From: Bordetella petrii
Lineage (GTDB): Bacteria; Pseudomonadota; Gammaproteobacteria; Burkholderiales; Burkholderiaceae_B
Direction of reading: 5' to 3'
DNA length: 64,000 bases
NCBI RefSeq assembly: GCF_000067205.1
Contig: NC_010170.1
Coordinates: 3,410,001 to 3,474,000 of the forward strand
A program made the position numbers and the translations under genes. The notes under the pieces are model-generated. The model was not told where the DNA came from, did no database searches, and saw only the letters and a list, made by a program, of their open reading frames with translations. Every line of letters begins with the position of its first letter. Position 1 is the first letter of the stretch. This document shows, piece after piece, positions 26,380-34,193 of the stretch.

Positions 26380-27678
26380 CTACCCGATCCGCGCAATGCC
26401 GCGGCTCACGCGCGGCTTGCCTTCGCCCAGCTGGACCAGGTTCGCGTCCAGGTCGTCCAGGTCGTACAGATAATTGACCATCATGCCGCACGACTGCGCC
26501 AGGCCCTTGGGCGACGTATCGGCCGCCCAGTTCAGGCGCTCGATGCGCGCGCCGTTGCCCAGGTGAAAGCGCGCCACCGGGTCCAGCGGCTGGCCGTTCT
26601 TCATGGACAGCAGGTAGTGTGCCGCCAGCCTGAGGCCCGCGCGCTGCACCACTTCGGACGGCTTGCCTGTGGCGGCCTTGGCCAGCCGCGCCACCCAGCG
26701 GGCGCCATCGGGCGCGCCAGCGCGGGTGCGGGCCTTGTCGCGCACAATGGCTTCGACCTCTTGCGCGCTCAGGCGCGACAGCCAATCGGCCAGGCCGGGA
26801 ATGGGCGACAGCGTGGCGAACGAGCGCAGCTTGGGCACTTCTTCGAGCAGGCGTTCGATGACGCGCTTGAGCAGGAAGTTGCCGAAGCTGATGCCGCGCA
26901 GGCCCGGCTGCGTGTTCGATATGGAATAGAAGATCGCCCAACGCGCCTTGTCCAGGTCCTGCGGCGGCGCCCCCATGTCGAGCAGCGCCTGCACGTTGTC
27001 GGCCATCTGCGTGGCGAAGGCCACCTCGACGAAAATCAGCGGCACGTCGGGCATCTGCGGATGGAAATAGGCGTAGCAGCGGCGGTCGGACGCTACCCGG
27101 TGGCGCAGGTCGTCCCACGAGCGGATCTCGTGCACGGCTTCGTAGATGATCAGCTTTTCCAGCAACGAGGCCGGCGAATCCCAGGTCAGCGGACGCAGTT
27201 CCAGCAGGCCCACGTCGAACCAGGCCGACAGCAGGCCTTCCAGGTCTTTGTCCAGAGCCTGCAGCCCCGCTACCTGCTTGCGCCAGCGCAGCATGTCGGC
27301 GCGCAGGGCCACCAGGAAGCGCAGGCCGTCGGGCAAGGCATTGAAGCGCTTGAACAGCCTTTGCCCCTGGTCGCCGCGCGGCTCCAGGCCGGCGCTTACC
27401 TGCGCCAGGCCGGCCAGCAGTTCGCGGCGGCGCTTGCTGTCGGCCGCGGCGTAGGCGCCGCACCAGCTGCGCGCCAGTTTGTTGGCGGCCACGTCGGTCA
27501 GGCGGGCCTGGAACAGCGGCAGAATCTCGGCGGTGCCGGGCAGCCGGCCGCTGTTCCACAGGCGGCTCAGCCGGGCCATGAGGCCGGCGTGTTCGGCGGC
27601 GGCCTCGCCTTCCGGCGCGGCATCGCCCTCAGGCGGCCGGGCGCCGCGCGCGAGCGGGCTGGAGTCTAGGGCGGTCAT
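26380..27678 (-). CDS. matA: Malonyl-CoA decarboxylase
   Basis: The 432-residue enzyme converting malonyl-CoA to acetyl-CoA and CO2. An N-terminal helical domain (residues ~40-150) precedes the GNAT-like catalytic domain, which has RRCYAYFHPQMPDVPLIFVEVAF, IFYSISNTQPGLRGISFGNFLLKRVI, FATLSPIPGL and NGARIERLNWAADTSPKG. These carry the family Ser/His catalytic residues. The ATG at 27678 has an AGGAGCCTG ribosome-binding site and lies inside the 3' end of matR. It works with MatB: malonate to malonyl-CoA to acetyl-CoA. Confidence 0.94.
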   Translation of the reverse strand: MTALDSSPLARGARPPEGDAAPEGEAAAEHAGLMARLSRLWNSGRLPGTAEILPLFQARLTDVAANKLARSWCGAYAAADSKRRRELLAGLAQVSAGLEPRGDQGQRLFKRFNALPDGLRFLVALRADMLRWRKQVAGLQALDKDLEGLLSAWFDVGLLELRPLTWDSPASLLEKLIIYEAVHEIRSWDDLRHRVASDRRCYAYFHPQMPDVPLIFVEVAFATQMADNVQALLDMGAPPQDLDKARWAIFYSISNTQPGLRGISFGNFLLKRVIERLLEEVPKLRSFATLSPIPGLADWLSRLSAQEVEAIVRDKARTRAGAPDGARWVARLAKAATGKPSEVVQRAGLRLAAHYLLSMKNGQPLDPVARFHLGNGARIERLNWAADTSPKGLAQSCGMMVNYLYDLDDLDANLVQLGEGKPRVSRGIARIG

Positions 27679-28387
27679 GGGCAGGCTCCTGGGTAAGAGA
27701 CGGGGAAGAGGGGGACGGCGCATCGGCCTCGCCAGCCTCGCTGGCCAGCAGGCGCAGGGCGTCGAGCTGGCGCAGCAGGTGCTTGCGCGCCAGGGCTTCG
27801 GCGGCATCCGGGTCGCGCGCCCTGAGCGCGGCGTAGATCGCCAGGTGCTCGGCGCAAGATTCGGCGATGCGGCCGGGCACGCTCAGGCTCTTGTGGCGGA
27901 ACAGGCTGAGCACCTTGCGCAGGTTGCCCACCATGTCCGACAACCAACGGTTGTCGGCCAGCCCCTGGACCGCTTCATGAATAAGGAAGTTGGTGTCGTA
28001 ATAGGCGTCGATGCGGCCGGCGGCGGCGTGGTCGGCCAGCGCCTGGTGCAACGGCTCGAGCGCGGCCAGGTCGGCGTCGGACGCCTTCAGGGCGGCCTCG
28101 TGGGCGCAGCGCCCCTCGAGCATGGCCATCAACGGGAAAATGTCTTCCAGGTCGCGCAGCGACAGCTCGTTGACGAAGCAGCCGCGACGCGGTTCAAGGC
28201 GCACCAGGCCTTCGGTGGCCAGCACCTTGAGGGCTTCGCGCAATGGCGTGCGCGAAATGCCCAGCAGGCCCGTCAGGCGCGTTTCGTCGATCCATTCGCC
28301 GCTGGCCAGCGCCCGCGAGCGGATCATGGCGCGCAGGCGGTCGGCGACCTCGAGATATAGCGCTTGCCTGACGATGGGAGCAGTCAT
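27629..28387 (-). CDS. matR: GntR-family (FCD) regulator of malonate genes
   Basis: A 252-residue regulator with an N-terminal GntR winged helix (ADRLRAMIRSRAL...ETRLTGLLGISRTPLREALKVLATEGLVRLEPRRGCFV). The C-terminal FCD ligand domain keeps metal-site histidines (NFLIHEAV, CAEHLAIYAAL). It is the first gene of the run and overlaps matA by 50 bases, as in matR-matA-matB arrangements. A palindrome 18 bases before its start is the likely operator. The C-terminus is Pro/Ser/Arg-rich and unconserved. Confidence 0.88.
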   Translation of the reverse strand: MTAPIVRQALYLEVADRLRAMIRSRALASGEWIDETRLTGLLGISRTPLREALKVLATEGLVRLEPRRGCFVNELSLRDLEDIFPLMAMLEGRCAHEAALKASDADLAALEPLHQALADHAAAGRIDAYYDTNFLIHEAVQGLADNRWLSDMVGNLRKVLSLFRHKSLSVPGRIAESCAEHLAIYAALRARDPDAAEALARKHLLRQLDALRLLASEAGEADAPSPSSPSLTQEPAHDRPRLQPARARRPAA

Positions 28388-28404
28388 GGAAGGCCCGCGA
28401 GCGG

Positions 28405-28429
28405 TTCCTGTAATTCATAATTATAGGAA
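28405..28429. promoter_or_regulatory. Probable MatR operator
   Basis: A 25-base imperfect palindrome with 11-base arms (TTCCTGTAATT and AATTATAGGAA) around CAT; only one arm position mismatches. It is AT-rich in a GC-rich region and ends 18 bases upstream of the matR start codon. GntR/FCD regulators bind palindromes of this type next to their own genes, so autoregulation and malonate-dependent control of the operon are likely. Confidence 0.6.
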
Positions 28430-28503
28430 AGCCCATCATACCCCCCGCCACTGACACGCGATAGCCCCACCCCACCCCGGGGAAACCCGGGCCCGCCGGC
28501 GGA

Positions 28504-29274
28504 TCAGAGGTGCAGCACGCCCGCCACGGCGTGGCGGACCAGCGACCGCGCCCAGCGGCGCGCCGGCAGGCCGTAGCGGCTTTCGACCTCTTCGGCGCGG
28601 GCCAGCAGCCGGGCCGGCGTAATAGCCAGGGGCGGGCCGCTGAAAGCCAGCACGATCTGGTTGCCCGCGTCGATTTCGGGCAGCAGCACGATGCGGTCGT
28701 CGAAGGCGCGCCGCAGGTTTTCGATGTTGCGGTCGAAGCTCTCGTGCTGGCCGAACAAGTTGACCGACAGCACCCCCACGTCGCCCAGAACGCGCCGGCA
28801 GTCGCGGTAGAACGCTTCCGAGTCGCGCACCGGCCCGCGGGCCGAGGCATCGTACAAATCCACCATCAGCACCGGACAACGGCCGGCGTGGCGAGGGTCG
28901 GCCACCCAGGCCGCCGCGTCGTCGTGGTCGATCGACAGGCGGGCAGCGGCCGGCAGGCGAAAGAACATCTGGCACACCGCCGTGACCTGAGGGTTCCATT
29001 CCACGACAGCCACCGGGCTGCGGGTGTGCTTCAGGCAGAACCGGGCCAGCGAGCCCGCGCCCAACCCGAGCAGGCCGATGGCCTCGTCTTTGGGGGGGTC
29101 GAGGAACAGCAGCCAGGCCATCATCTGGCCGGTGTATTCCAGCACCAGTTCGGCCGGGGCCTTGATGCGCATGGCACCTTGGATCCATTCGGTGCCGAAA
29201 TGCAGGTAGCGGATGCCGTCGGCTTCGGAAAGCGTGGGCTGGTCGTGGACAGGAGAGGACGATCGTGCGGGCAT
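28504..29274 (-). CDS. Spermidine-synthase-like methyltransferase-fold protein
   Basis: A 256-residue protein related to the SpeE (spermine/spermidine synthase) superfamily. It has a Rossmann-like nucleotide-binding loop (IGLLGLGAGSLARFCLKHT, residues ~72-90), the acidic strand end VAVVEWNPQVTAVCQMFF and the VLMVDLYDA block. The canonical GGGDGG of true spermidine synthases is absent, so it may not make polyamines. The ATG at 29274 is chosen because the conserved region starts soon after. It is divergent from the gamma-glutamyltransferase homologue, with 57 bases between starts. Confidence 0.75.
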   Translation of the reverse strand: MPARSSSPVHDQPTLSEADGIRYLHFGTEWIQGAMRIKAPAELVLEYTGQMMAWLLFLDPPKDEAIGLLGLGAGSLARFCLKHTRSPVAVVEWNPQVTAVCQMFFRLPAAARLSIDHDDAAAWVADPRHAGRCPVLMVDLYDASARGPVRDSEAFYRDCRRVLGDVGVLSVNLFGQHESFDRNIENLRRAFDDRIVLLPEIDAGNQIVLAFSGPPLAITPARLLARAEEVESRYGLPARRWARSLVRHAVAGVLHL

Positions 29275-29331
29275 CGCGCGATTGTAGCCAGCGCGGTACC
29301 CTGTGGCCTGGCCCGTCACCAAGGAACGCCG

Positions 29332-30918
29332 ATGTCCGACCAGTTCTCGACCACACAGATCGTACGCAAGACTGTCATCCGCACCGCTGGCGGGCTGGTG
29401 GCGTCGCAACACCGCAAGGCCGCCGAGGCCGGCGCCCAGGTGCTGGCAGCCGGCGGCGACGCCGTGGACGCCGCGGTTGCCGTGTCATTTGCCGCGGGCG
29501 TGGTCGAACCCTGGATGAGCGGTCCCATGGGCGGCGGCGCCATGACCCTGTACCGCGCCGACGAAGACCGGGCCAAGGTGGTGTATTTCGGCATGCGCTC
29601 ACCCGCGGGGCTGGACCCGGCCCACTACCCCCTTGCCGGCGGCGGCGCGGTGTCGTCCGACCTGTTCCCTTGGCCCGCGGTGCAAGACGATCGCAACGCG
29701 CGCGGCGCCACGGCGGTGGCCGTGCCCGGCACGGTGGCGGGCATGGAACTGGCCCATGCCACCTATGGCCGGCTGCCCTGGCGCGAGCTGCTGCAACCGG
29801 CCGTGGCGCTGGCGCGCGAAGGCCTGCTGATCGACTGGTACACCACCCTGATGATCGCCGGCTCGGCGCGCTGGCTGGCGCGCGACCCCGACGCCGCGCA
29901 AATGTTCCTGGACGATGGCGCCTGGCCCAAGGCCAGCGGCTGGTCGGCGGCGGCCGGGCTGCGCATTGCGATGCCGCGCGCCGCCGACATGCTGGCCAGC
30001 CTGGCCGAGCAAGGCCCGCGCGCGTTCTACGACGGCGACATCGGCGCCGAACTCGCGCGCGACGTGCAAGCCAAGGGCGGCTGCCTCAGCCACCAGGACC
30101 TGCGCGACTATCGCGCCCTGCTCCAGGAGCCGCTATCTATTCCCTATCGGGGCGGACGTATCCACGCCACGCCGGAAATGACGGCCGGCCCCAGCCTGGC
30201 GCGCTGCCTGCAGCGCTTGCAAAGCCGGCTGCAGCCTGGCCGCGCGCCGGGCGCGGATGCCTACACGGCCTACGCCGAGGTATTGCGTGACGAATACCGC
30301 TGGCGCCTGTCGAACATGGGCGACAACGAAGACCCGCGCACCCCCGCCTGCACCACGCACTTCAGCGTGGTCGATCGCCACGGCAACCAGTGCGCGGTGA
30401 CCCAGACTTTGTTGTCGGCCTTCGGATCGCACGTGGTGTCGCCTTCCACCGGCATGCTGCTCAACAATGGGATCATGTGGTTCGACCCCGAGCCGGGAAA
30501 GGCCAATTCACTGGCGCCGGCGCGCCGCTGCCTGATGAATATCTGCCCCGTGGTGGGCGAGGCCGGCGGGCGCCGCTTCGCGCTGGGCGCCTCGGGCGGC
30601 CGCAAGATCCTGCCCGCGGTCATGCAGTTGGTCTCGTTCCTGGTCGACTACGGCATGAGCCTGGAAGACGCATTCCACCATGCCCGCCTCGACGCCAGCA
30701 CCGACGTGCTCCTGCTGGACCCGAAACTGCCGCGCGACGCCTATGAGGCCCTGGCGGCGGCCCACCCGCACGCCGCCGCGCCGCGCACTTTGTACGCGTA
30801 CGCCTACGCCTGCCCGTCCGGCGTGCTGCGTGAAGACGGGCACAACGAAGGCTGCACCGAAATCATGTCGCCGTGGGGCGACGTGGCGCTGTCAGAGACT
30901 TACGCGGCGGCCGGCTGA
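29332..30918 (+). CDS. Gamma-glutamyltransferase family protein
   Basis: A 528-residue N-terminal nucleophile (Ntn) hydrolase of the gamma-glutamyltransferase family. The conserved AAEAGAQVLAAGGDAVDAAVAVSFAAGVVEPWMSG start, the nucleophile region CTTHFSVVDRHGN (Thr after self-cleavage, residues ~343-345) and the downstream GASGGRKILPAVMQ block are present. No clear signal peptide precedes it, unlike classical periplasmic Ggt, so it may be a cytoplasmic acylase-type member acting on an amide other than glutathione. Its 3' end overlaps the convergent acyl-CoA dehydrogenase gene by 19 bases. Confidence 0.88.
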   Translation: MSDQFSTTQIVRKTVIRTAGGLVASQHRKAAEAGAQVLAAGGDAVDAAVAVSFAAGVVEPWMSGPMGGGAMTLYRADEDRAKVVYFGMRSPAGLDPAHYPLAGGGAVSSDLFPWPAVQDDRNARGATAVAVPGTVAGMELAHATYGRLPWRELLQPAVALAREGLLIDWYTTLMIAGSARWLARDPDAAQMFLDDGAWPKASGWSAAAGLRIAMPRAADMLASLAEQGPRAFYDGDIGAELARDVQAKGGCLSHQDLRDYRALLQEPLSIPYRGGRIHATPEMTAGPSLARCLQRLQSRLQPGRAPGADAYTAYAEVLRDEYRWRLSNMGDNEDPRTPACTTHFSVVDRHGNQCAVTQTLLSAFGSHVVSPSTGMLLNNGIMWFDPEPGKANSLAPARRCLMNICPVVGEAGGRRFALGASGGRKILPAVMQLVSFLVDYGMSLEDAFHHARLDASTDVLLLDPKLPRDAYEALAAAHPHAAAPRTLYAYAYACPSGVLREDGHNEGCTEIMSPWGDVALSETYAAAG

Positions 30919-31970
30919 GCGCCACTGTCCCACAGTAGGTCCAGCAGTTCTGTCTGGCGGCGCCCGCCGCCCAGCATCGCGGCAATATGCAGCACGCGCT
31001 TCAGGTACAGGTGCAGCCCGCTTTCCCAGGCGATGCCCAGCGCCCCATGCACCTGGATGGCATGCTGGGCGGCGCGCGGCGCACTTTCCAACGCCAGCAG
31101 CTCGGCCACCGCGCAGGCATGTGCGGCCGCCCCGGCGTCCGCGCGCTCGAGCAGGCACAGCGCCTCTTTGCCCGCCAGCATGGCATCGTCCAGTGCCATC
31201 CAGTGGTCGGCCAGGCGATGCTTGATCGCCTGGTTGGCGCCGATGGGGCGGCCGAATTGCTGGCGCTCGCCAGCATGCGCCACCGCCGCGTCCAGGGCGG
31301 CCGACGCGGCGCCCAGCATCTCGGCCGCGCGCAACAGGCGATAGCCCTGCTGCCAGCCGGCCCAGGCGCGTTCATCGAGCGCTATTTCAATGGCGTCGAC
31401 GGGCGCGGCGGCGGGCAAACGGGCCGTGCCGATCGTGGGGTCGACCCCGACGCCGACGGGCGCATCGGCCAAGTCGTGCAATTCCAGCCGCAGGCCCTGG
31501 CCGCCGGCGCGCCGCCACGCCAGCGCGCGCCGGCCGGGCAGCGCGTACTCCACCAGCAGGCTGCCGTCGGCCTGCCAGGCGGCGGGCGCGTGGCAAGCGT
31601 CGCCGGCCAGCACCGGCGCCAGCCAGGCGGCCAACGGACCATCAGTCTGCCGCGCCGCGGGCAAGCCCGGCAAAAGCGCCATGTTGGCCACGAGCGGCGC
31701 TGCCAGCAAATGGCGCCCGGCCTGGACAGCCAATGGCCACGCCGCGCGCAAGCCCAGCCCGGAGCCGCCGGCCGCCTCGGGCAACAGCACGGCGAGCCAT
31801 CCCAAGCTTGCCAGTTCGCGCCACCAGTCGGCCTGCCAGCCGGCATCGTTGACGCGCGCCGGCGCGCCGGCGGCCGGATGCCTTTCATCCAGGAAGCGCC
31901 GCGCGGCGTCTTCCATCATGCTTTCGATGTCGTCCGCTTCGGCTGTTTCCGCCACGTTCATTCTCTGCAT
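30900..31970 (-). CDS. Acyl-CoA dehydrogenase, small (probably non-catalytic) subunit
   Basis: A 356-residue acyl-CoA dehydrogenase family member. The FAD-binding RQQFGRPIGANQAIKHRLAD segment and HAIQVHGALGIAWESGLHLYLKR are clear, but I cannot find a catalytic glutamate at either usual position (AWAGWQQGYRLL at helix G). The central beta-domain is reduced. It directly follows a full-length dehydrogenase gene (22-base gap), a pattern known from heteromeric two-subunit dehydrogenases. The start at 31970 follows AAGGACAA; a second ATG at 31961 is possible. Confidence 0.85.
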   Translation of the reverse strand: MQRMNVAETAEADDIESMMEDAARRFLDERHPAAGAPARVNDAGWQADWWRELASLGWLAVLLPEAAGGSGLGLRAAWPLAVQAGRHLLAAPLVANMALLPGLPAARQTDGPLAAWLAPVLAGDACHAPAAWQADGSLLVEYALPGRRALAWRRAGGQGLRLELHDLADAPVGVGVDPTIGTARLPAAAPVDAIEIALDERAWAGWQQGYRLLRAAEMLGAASAALDAAVAHAGERQQFGRPIGANQAIKHRLADHWMALDDAMLAGKEALCLLERADAGAAAHACAVAELLALESAPRAAQHAIQVHGALGIAWESGLHLYLKRVLHIAAMLGGGRRQTELLDLLWDSGAQPAAA

Positions 31971-31992
31971 TTGTCCTTGTTTGTTCTTGCGT

Positions 31993-33201
31993 TCAGCCCT
32001 TGGGCAGGCCAAGCACGTGCTCGGCGATGATGTTGCGCTGGATTTCCGAGGTGCCGGCCAGAATGGTTTCGGCGCGCGACCACAGGTAAGCGCGCAACAG
32101 GCCCGCGTCAGTACCGTGCGGCATGGCGGGCGCCAGGCAGGCGTCCAGGCCCAGCAGGTCGAGCCCCAGTTCAAGCAGGCGCTGGTGCGCCTCGCTCCAG
32201 TGGATCTTGGTCGATGACCCCTCCGGGCCCGGCGGATCGCCGCGCTGCGCGCGCAACAAGGCGCGCCGTGACTTCAACGCAAGCACGTGGCTGTCGGCCG
32301 CCAGCCGGGCCCAGCGATGCCGCACCGACACGTCCCGCGACCGGCTGTCGCCGTCGGCATCGGCGCGGCAGGCCAGCGCCCTTACCTGCACGAGCTCTTG
32401 CGCAAAGCGCACCAGCCGCGGAATGAAGTACGTGCCGCGTTCAAAACTGGCGGCCGCCATGGCGATCTTCCAGCCCTGGTTCTGCTCGCCCAGCAGGCAA
32501 TCGGCCGGCACGCGCACGTTGTCGAAGAAAACCTCGCAGAATTCCGCCTCGCCGGTCAGTTGGCGGATCGGCTCGACACGCACGCCGGGGTCGCGCATAT
32601 CGACCAGCAGAAAACTCAGGCCACGGTGCCGTGGCGCCTGCGCGTCGGTACGGGCCAGCACGAAGCACCAGCGCGCGCGATCGGCGAACGAGGTCCATAT
32701 CTTGTGGCCGTCGAGCAAATAGCCGCCGCCCGGCGCGGGCTCGGCGCGAGTGCGCAGCGCGGCCAGGTCCGACCCCGCGCCCGGCTCGGAATAGCCCTGG
32801 CACCACACGTCGCGATTGGACAGAATGCCGGGCAGGAAGCGGCGCTTCTGTGCCTCGGTGCCAAAATGCAGCAGCGTGGGGGCCAGAATGCCATGACCGA
32901 TCAGGTTCACGCCCAGCGGTGCGCCGCAGCGCGCGTGCTCTTCATGGAAAATGGCCTGGCGCTGCAGAGGCAGCGCACGCCCCCCATACGCGCGCGGCCA
33001 GCCCAGCCCCGACCATCCGTCCGCGCACAGCGCGTCTTCCCAAGCCTGGCGAAAATCCAGGTCCGCCGGGTCGGCGACGCCGGGCCACTGAGCGGCGAAG
33101 CGGGCGTAGCGCGCGCCCAGCCAGGCGCGCAGGCCCGCGCGGAACGCGGCGTCGTCGGCCTGGGCGTCGAGAGCGCGGGCGTCTATATGGGCGTGGCTCA
33201 T
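31993..33201 (-). CDS. Acyl-CoA dehydrogenase, large subunit
   Basis: A 402-residue FAD enzyme introducing a double bond into an acyl-CoA. It has the N-terminal helical domain, CQGYSEPGAGSDLAALRTRA and DGHKIWTSFADRARWCFVLART for FAD/substrate binding, and C-terminal LAGTSEIQRNIIAEHVLG. The MCAD-type glutamate before GTSEIQ is Ala here, but ASFERGTYF on helix G offers an IVD-type catalytic Glu. The ATG overlaps the Bug gene stop (ATGA). Acyl specificity is unknown. Confidence 0.9.
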   Translation of the reverse strand: MSHAHIDARALDAQADDAAFRAGLRAWLGARYARFAAQWPGVADPADLDFRQAWEDALCADGWSGLGWPRAYGGRALPLQRQAIFHEEHARCGAPLGVNLIGHGILAPTLLHFGTEAQKRRFLPGILSNRDVWCQGYSEPGAGSDLAALRTRAEPAPGGGYLLDGHKIWTSFADRARWCFVLARTDAQAPRHRGLSFLLVDMRDPGVRVEPIRQLTGEAEFCEVFFDNVRVPADCLLGEQNQGWKIAMAAASFERGTYFIPRLVRFAQELVQVRALACRADADGDSRSRDVSVRHRWARLAADSHVLALKSRRALLRAQRGDPPGPEGSSTKIHWSEAHQRLLELGLDLLGLDACLAPAMPHGTDAGLLRAYLWSRAETILAGTSEIQRNIIAEHVLGLPKG

Positions 33202-34166
33202 TGCAGGCGAATGTTCGAATCGCGGGCCACCTTCGCCCAGGTTCCGATGTCCTGCTTGATGAAAGCCGCGAAGGCCCGCGGGTCGCTGCCGATGATGTCC
33301 AGCCCCAGGTCGGCAAACTTGCGCTTGACGTCCTCGCGCTTGAGGGTCTTGGCCAGCGCCTGGTAGATGGTATCGATGGCGGCGGACGGCGTGCCGGCCG
33401 GCGCCACCAGCCCCAGCCACGGCATTGCCGAATACCCCGGCAGCCCGGAGGCGGCCACCGTAGGCAATTCGGGCACCGAGGCCGACGGCTGCGCGGTCGT
33501 CACCGCCAGCGCGCGCAGCTTGCCGTCTTTCACGAAGGGGCCCGACGATGCCCAGGCATCGAACATCACCTGCAGCCGGCCGGCCACCAGGTCGGTCAGG
33601 GCGGGCGAACTACCCTTGTAGGGAATGTGCTCCATCTCGACACCGGCCATGTGCTTGAACAGTTCGGCCTCCAGGTGCGTGGAACTGCCCGTGCCCACGG
33701 AGCCATAGCTGACCTTGCCCGGATTGGCCTTCAGGTAGGCCACCAGTTCGCCCACCGTCTTCACCGGCACGGACGGATGCACTTCCAGAATATGCACCAC
33801 CGACGCCACCTGACTGACCGGCACGAAATCCTTGACGGGGTCGTAGTTCACCTTGCTGTAGATGCTGGGCGCGATGCCCAGCGACGAGGCCGCCATCAAC
33901 AGCGTGTAGCCGTCGGGCTGGGCGCGCGCCACGTAATCCGAGGCGATCAGCGTGCCGCCGCCCGGCTTGTTCTCCACGATGACGGGCTGGCCCAGCTCGG
34001 TGCCCAGGTGCTCGGCGATCAGGCGCGTCATGATGTCGGTGGCGCCGCCCGGCGAGAACGGCACCACGATGCGCACAGGCTGCGTGGGATAGTCGCCCTG
34101 CGCCCAGGCCGTGCCGCTGGCGGCCGATGCGGCCAGTGCGATGCCGGCCAGTATTTTTTTCAACAT
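33198..34166 (-). CDS. Bug/TctC-type tripartite tricarboxylate receptor
   Basis: A 322-residue periplasmic solute receptor of the Bug family, abundant in Bordetella and relatives. It has a signal peptide (MLKKILAGIALAASAASGTAWAQ), then YPTQPVRIVVPFSPGGATDIMTRLIAEHLG, the QPDGYTLLM strand and SYGSVGTGSSTHL ligand loop, and HIPYKGSSPALTDLVAG. No TctA/TctB permease lies nearby, so it must share a distant one or act as a sensor. It sits between the acyl-CoA synthetase and two dehydrogenases, suggesting it binds the acid degraded by this operon. Confidence 0.92.
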   Translation of the reverse strand: MLKKILAGIALAASAASGTAWAQGDYPTQPVRIVVPFSPGGATDIMTRLIAEHLGTELGQPVIVENKPGGGTLIASDYVARAQPDGYTLLMAASSLGIAPSIYSKVNYDPVKDFVPVSQVASVVHILEVHPSVPVKTVGELVAYLKANPGKVSYGSVGTGSSTHLEAELFKHMAGVEMEHIPYKGSSPALTDLVAGRLQVMFDAWASSGPFVKDGKLRALAVTTAQPSASVPELPTVAASGLPGYSAMPWLGLVAPAGTPSAAIDTIYQALAKTLKREDVKRKFADLGLDIIGSDPRAFAAFIKQDIGTWAKVARDSNIRLQ

Positions 34167-34193
34167 GATGTCTCCTCCTTGTGGGTCGATGGA

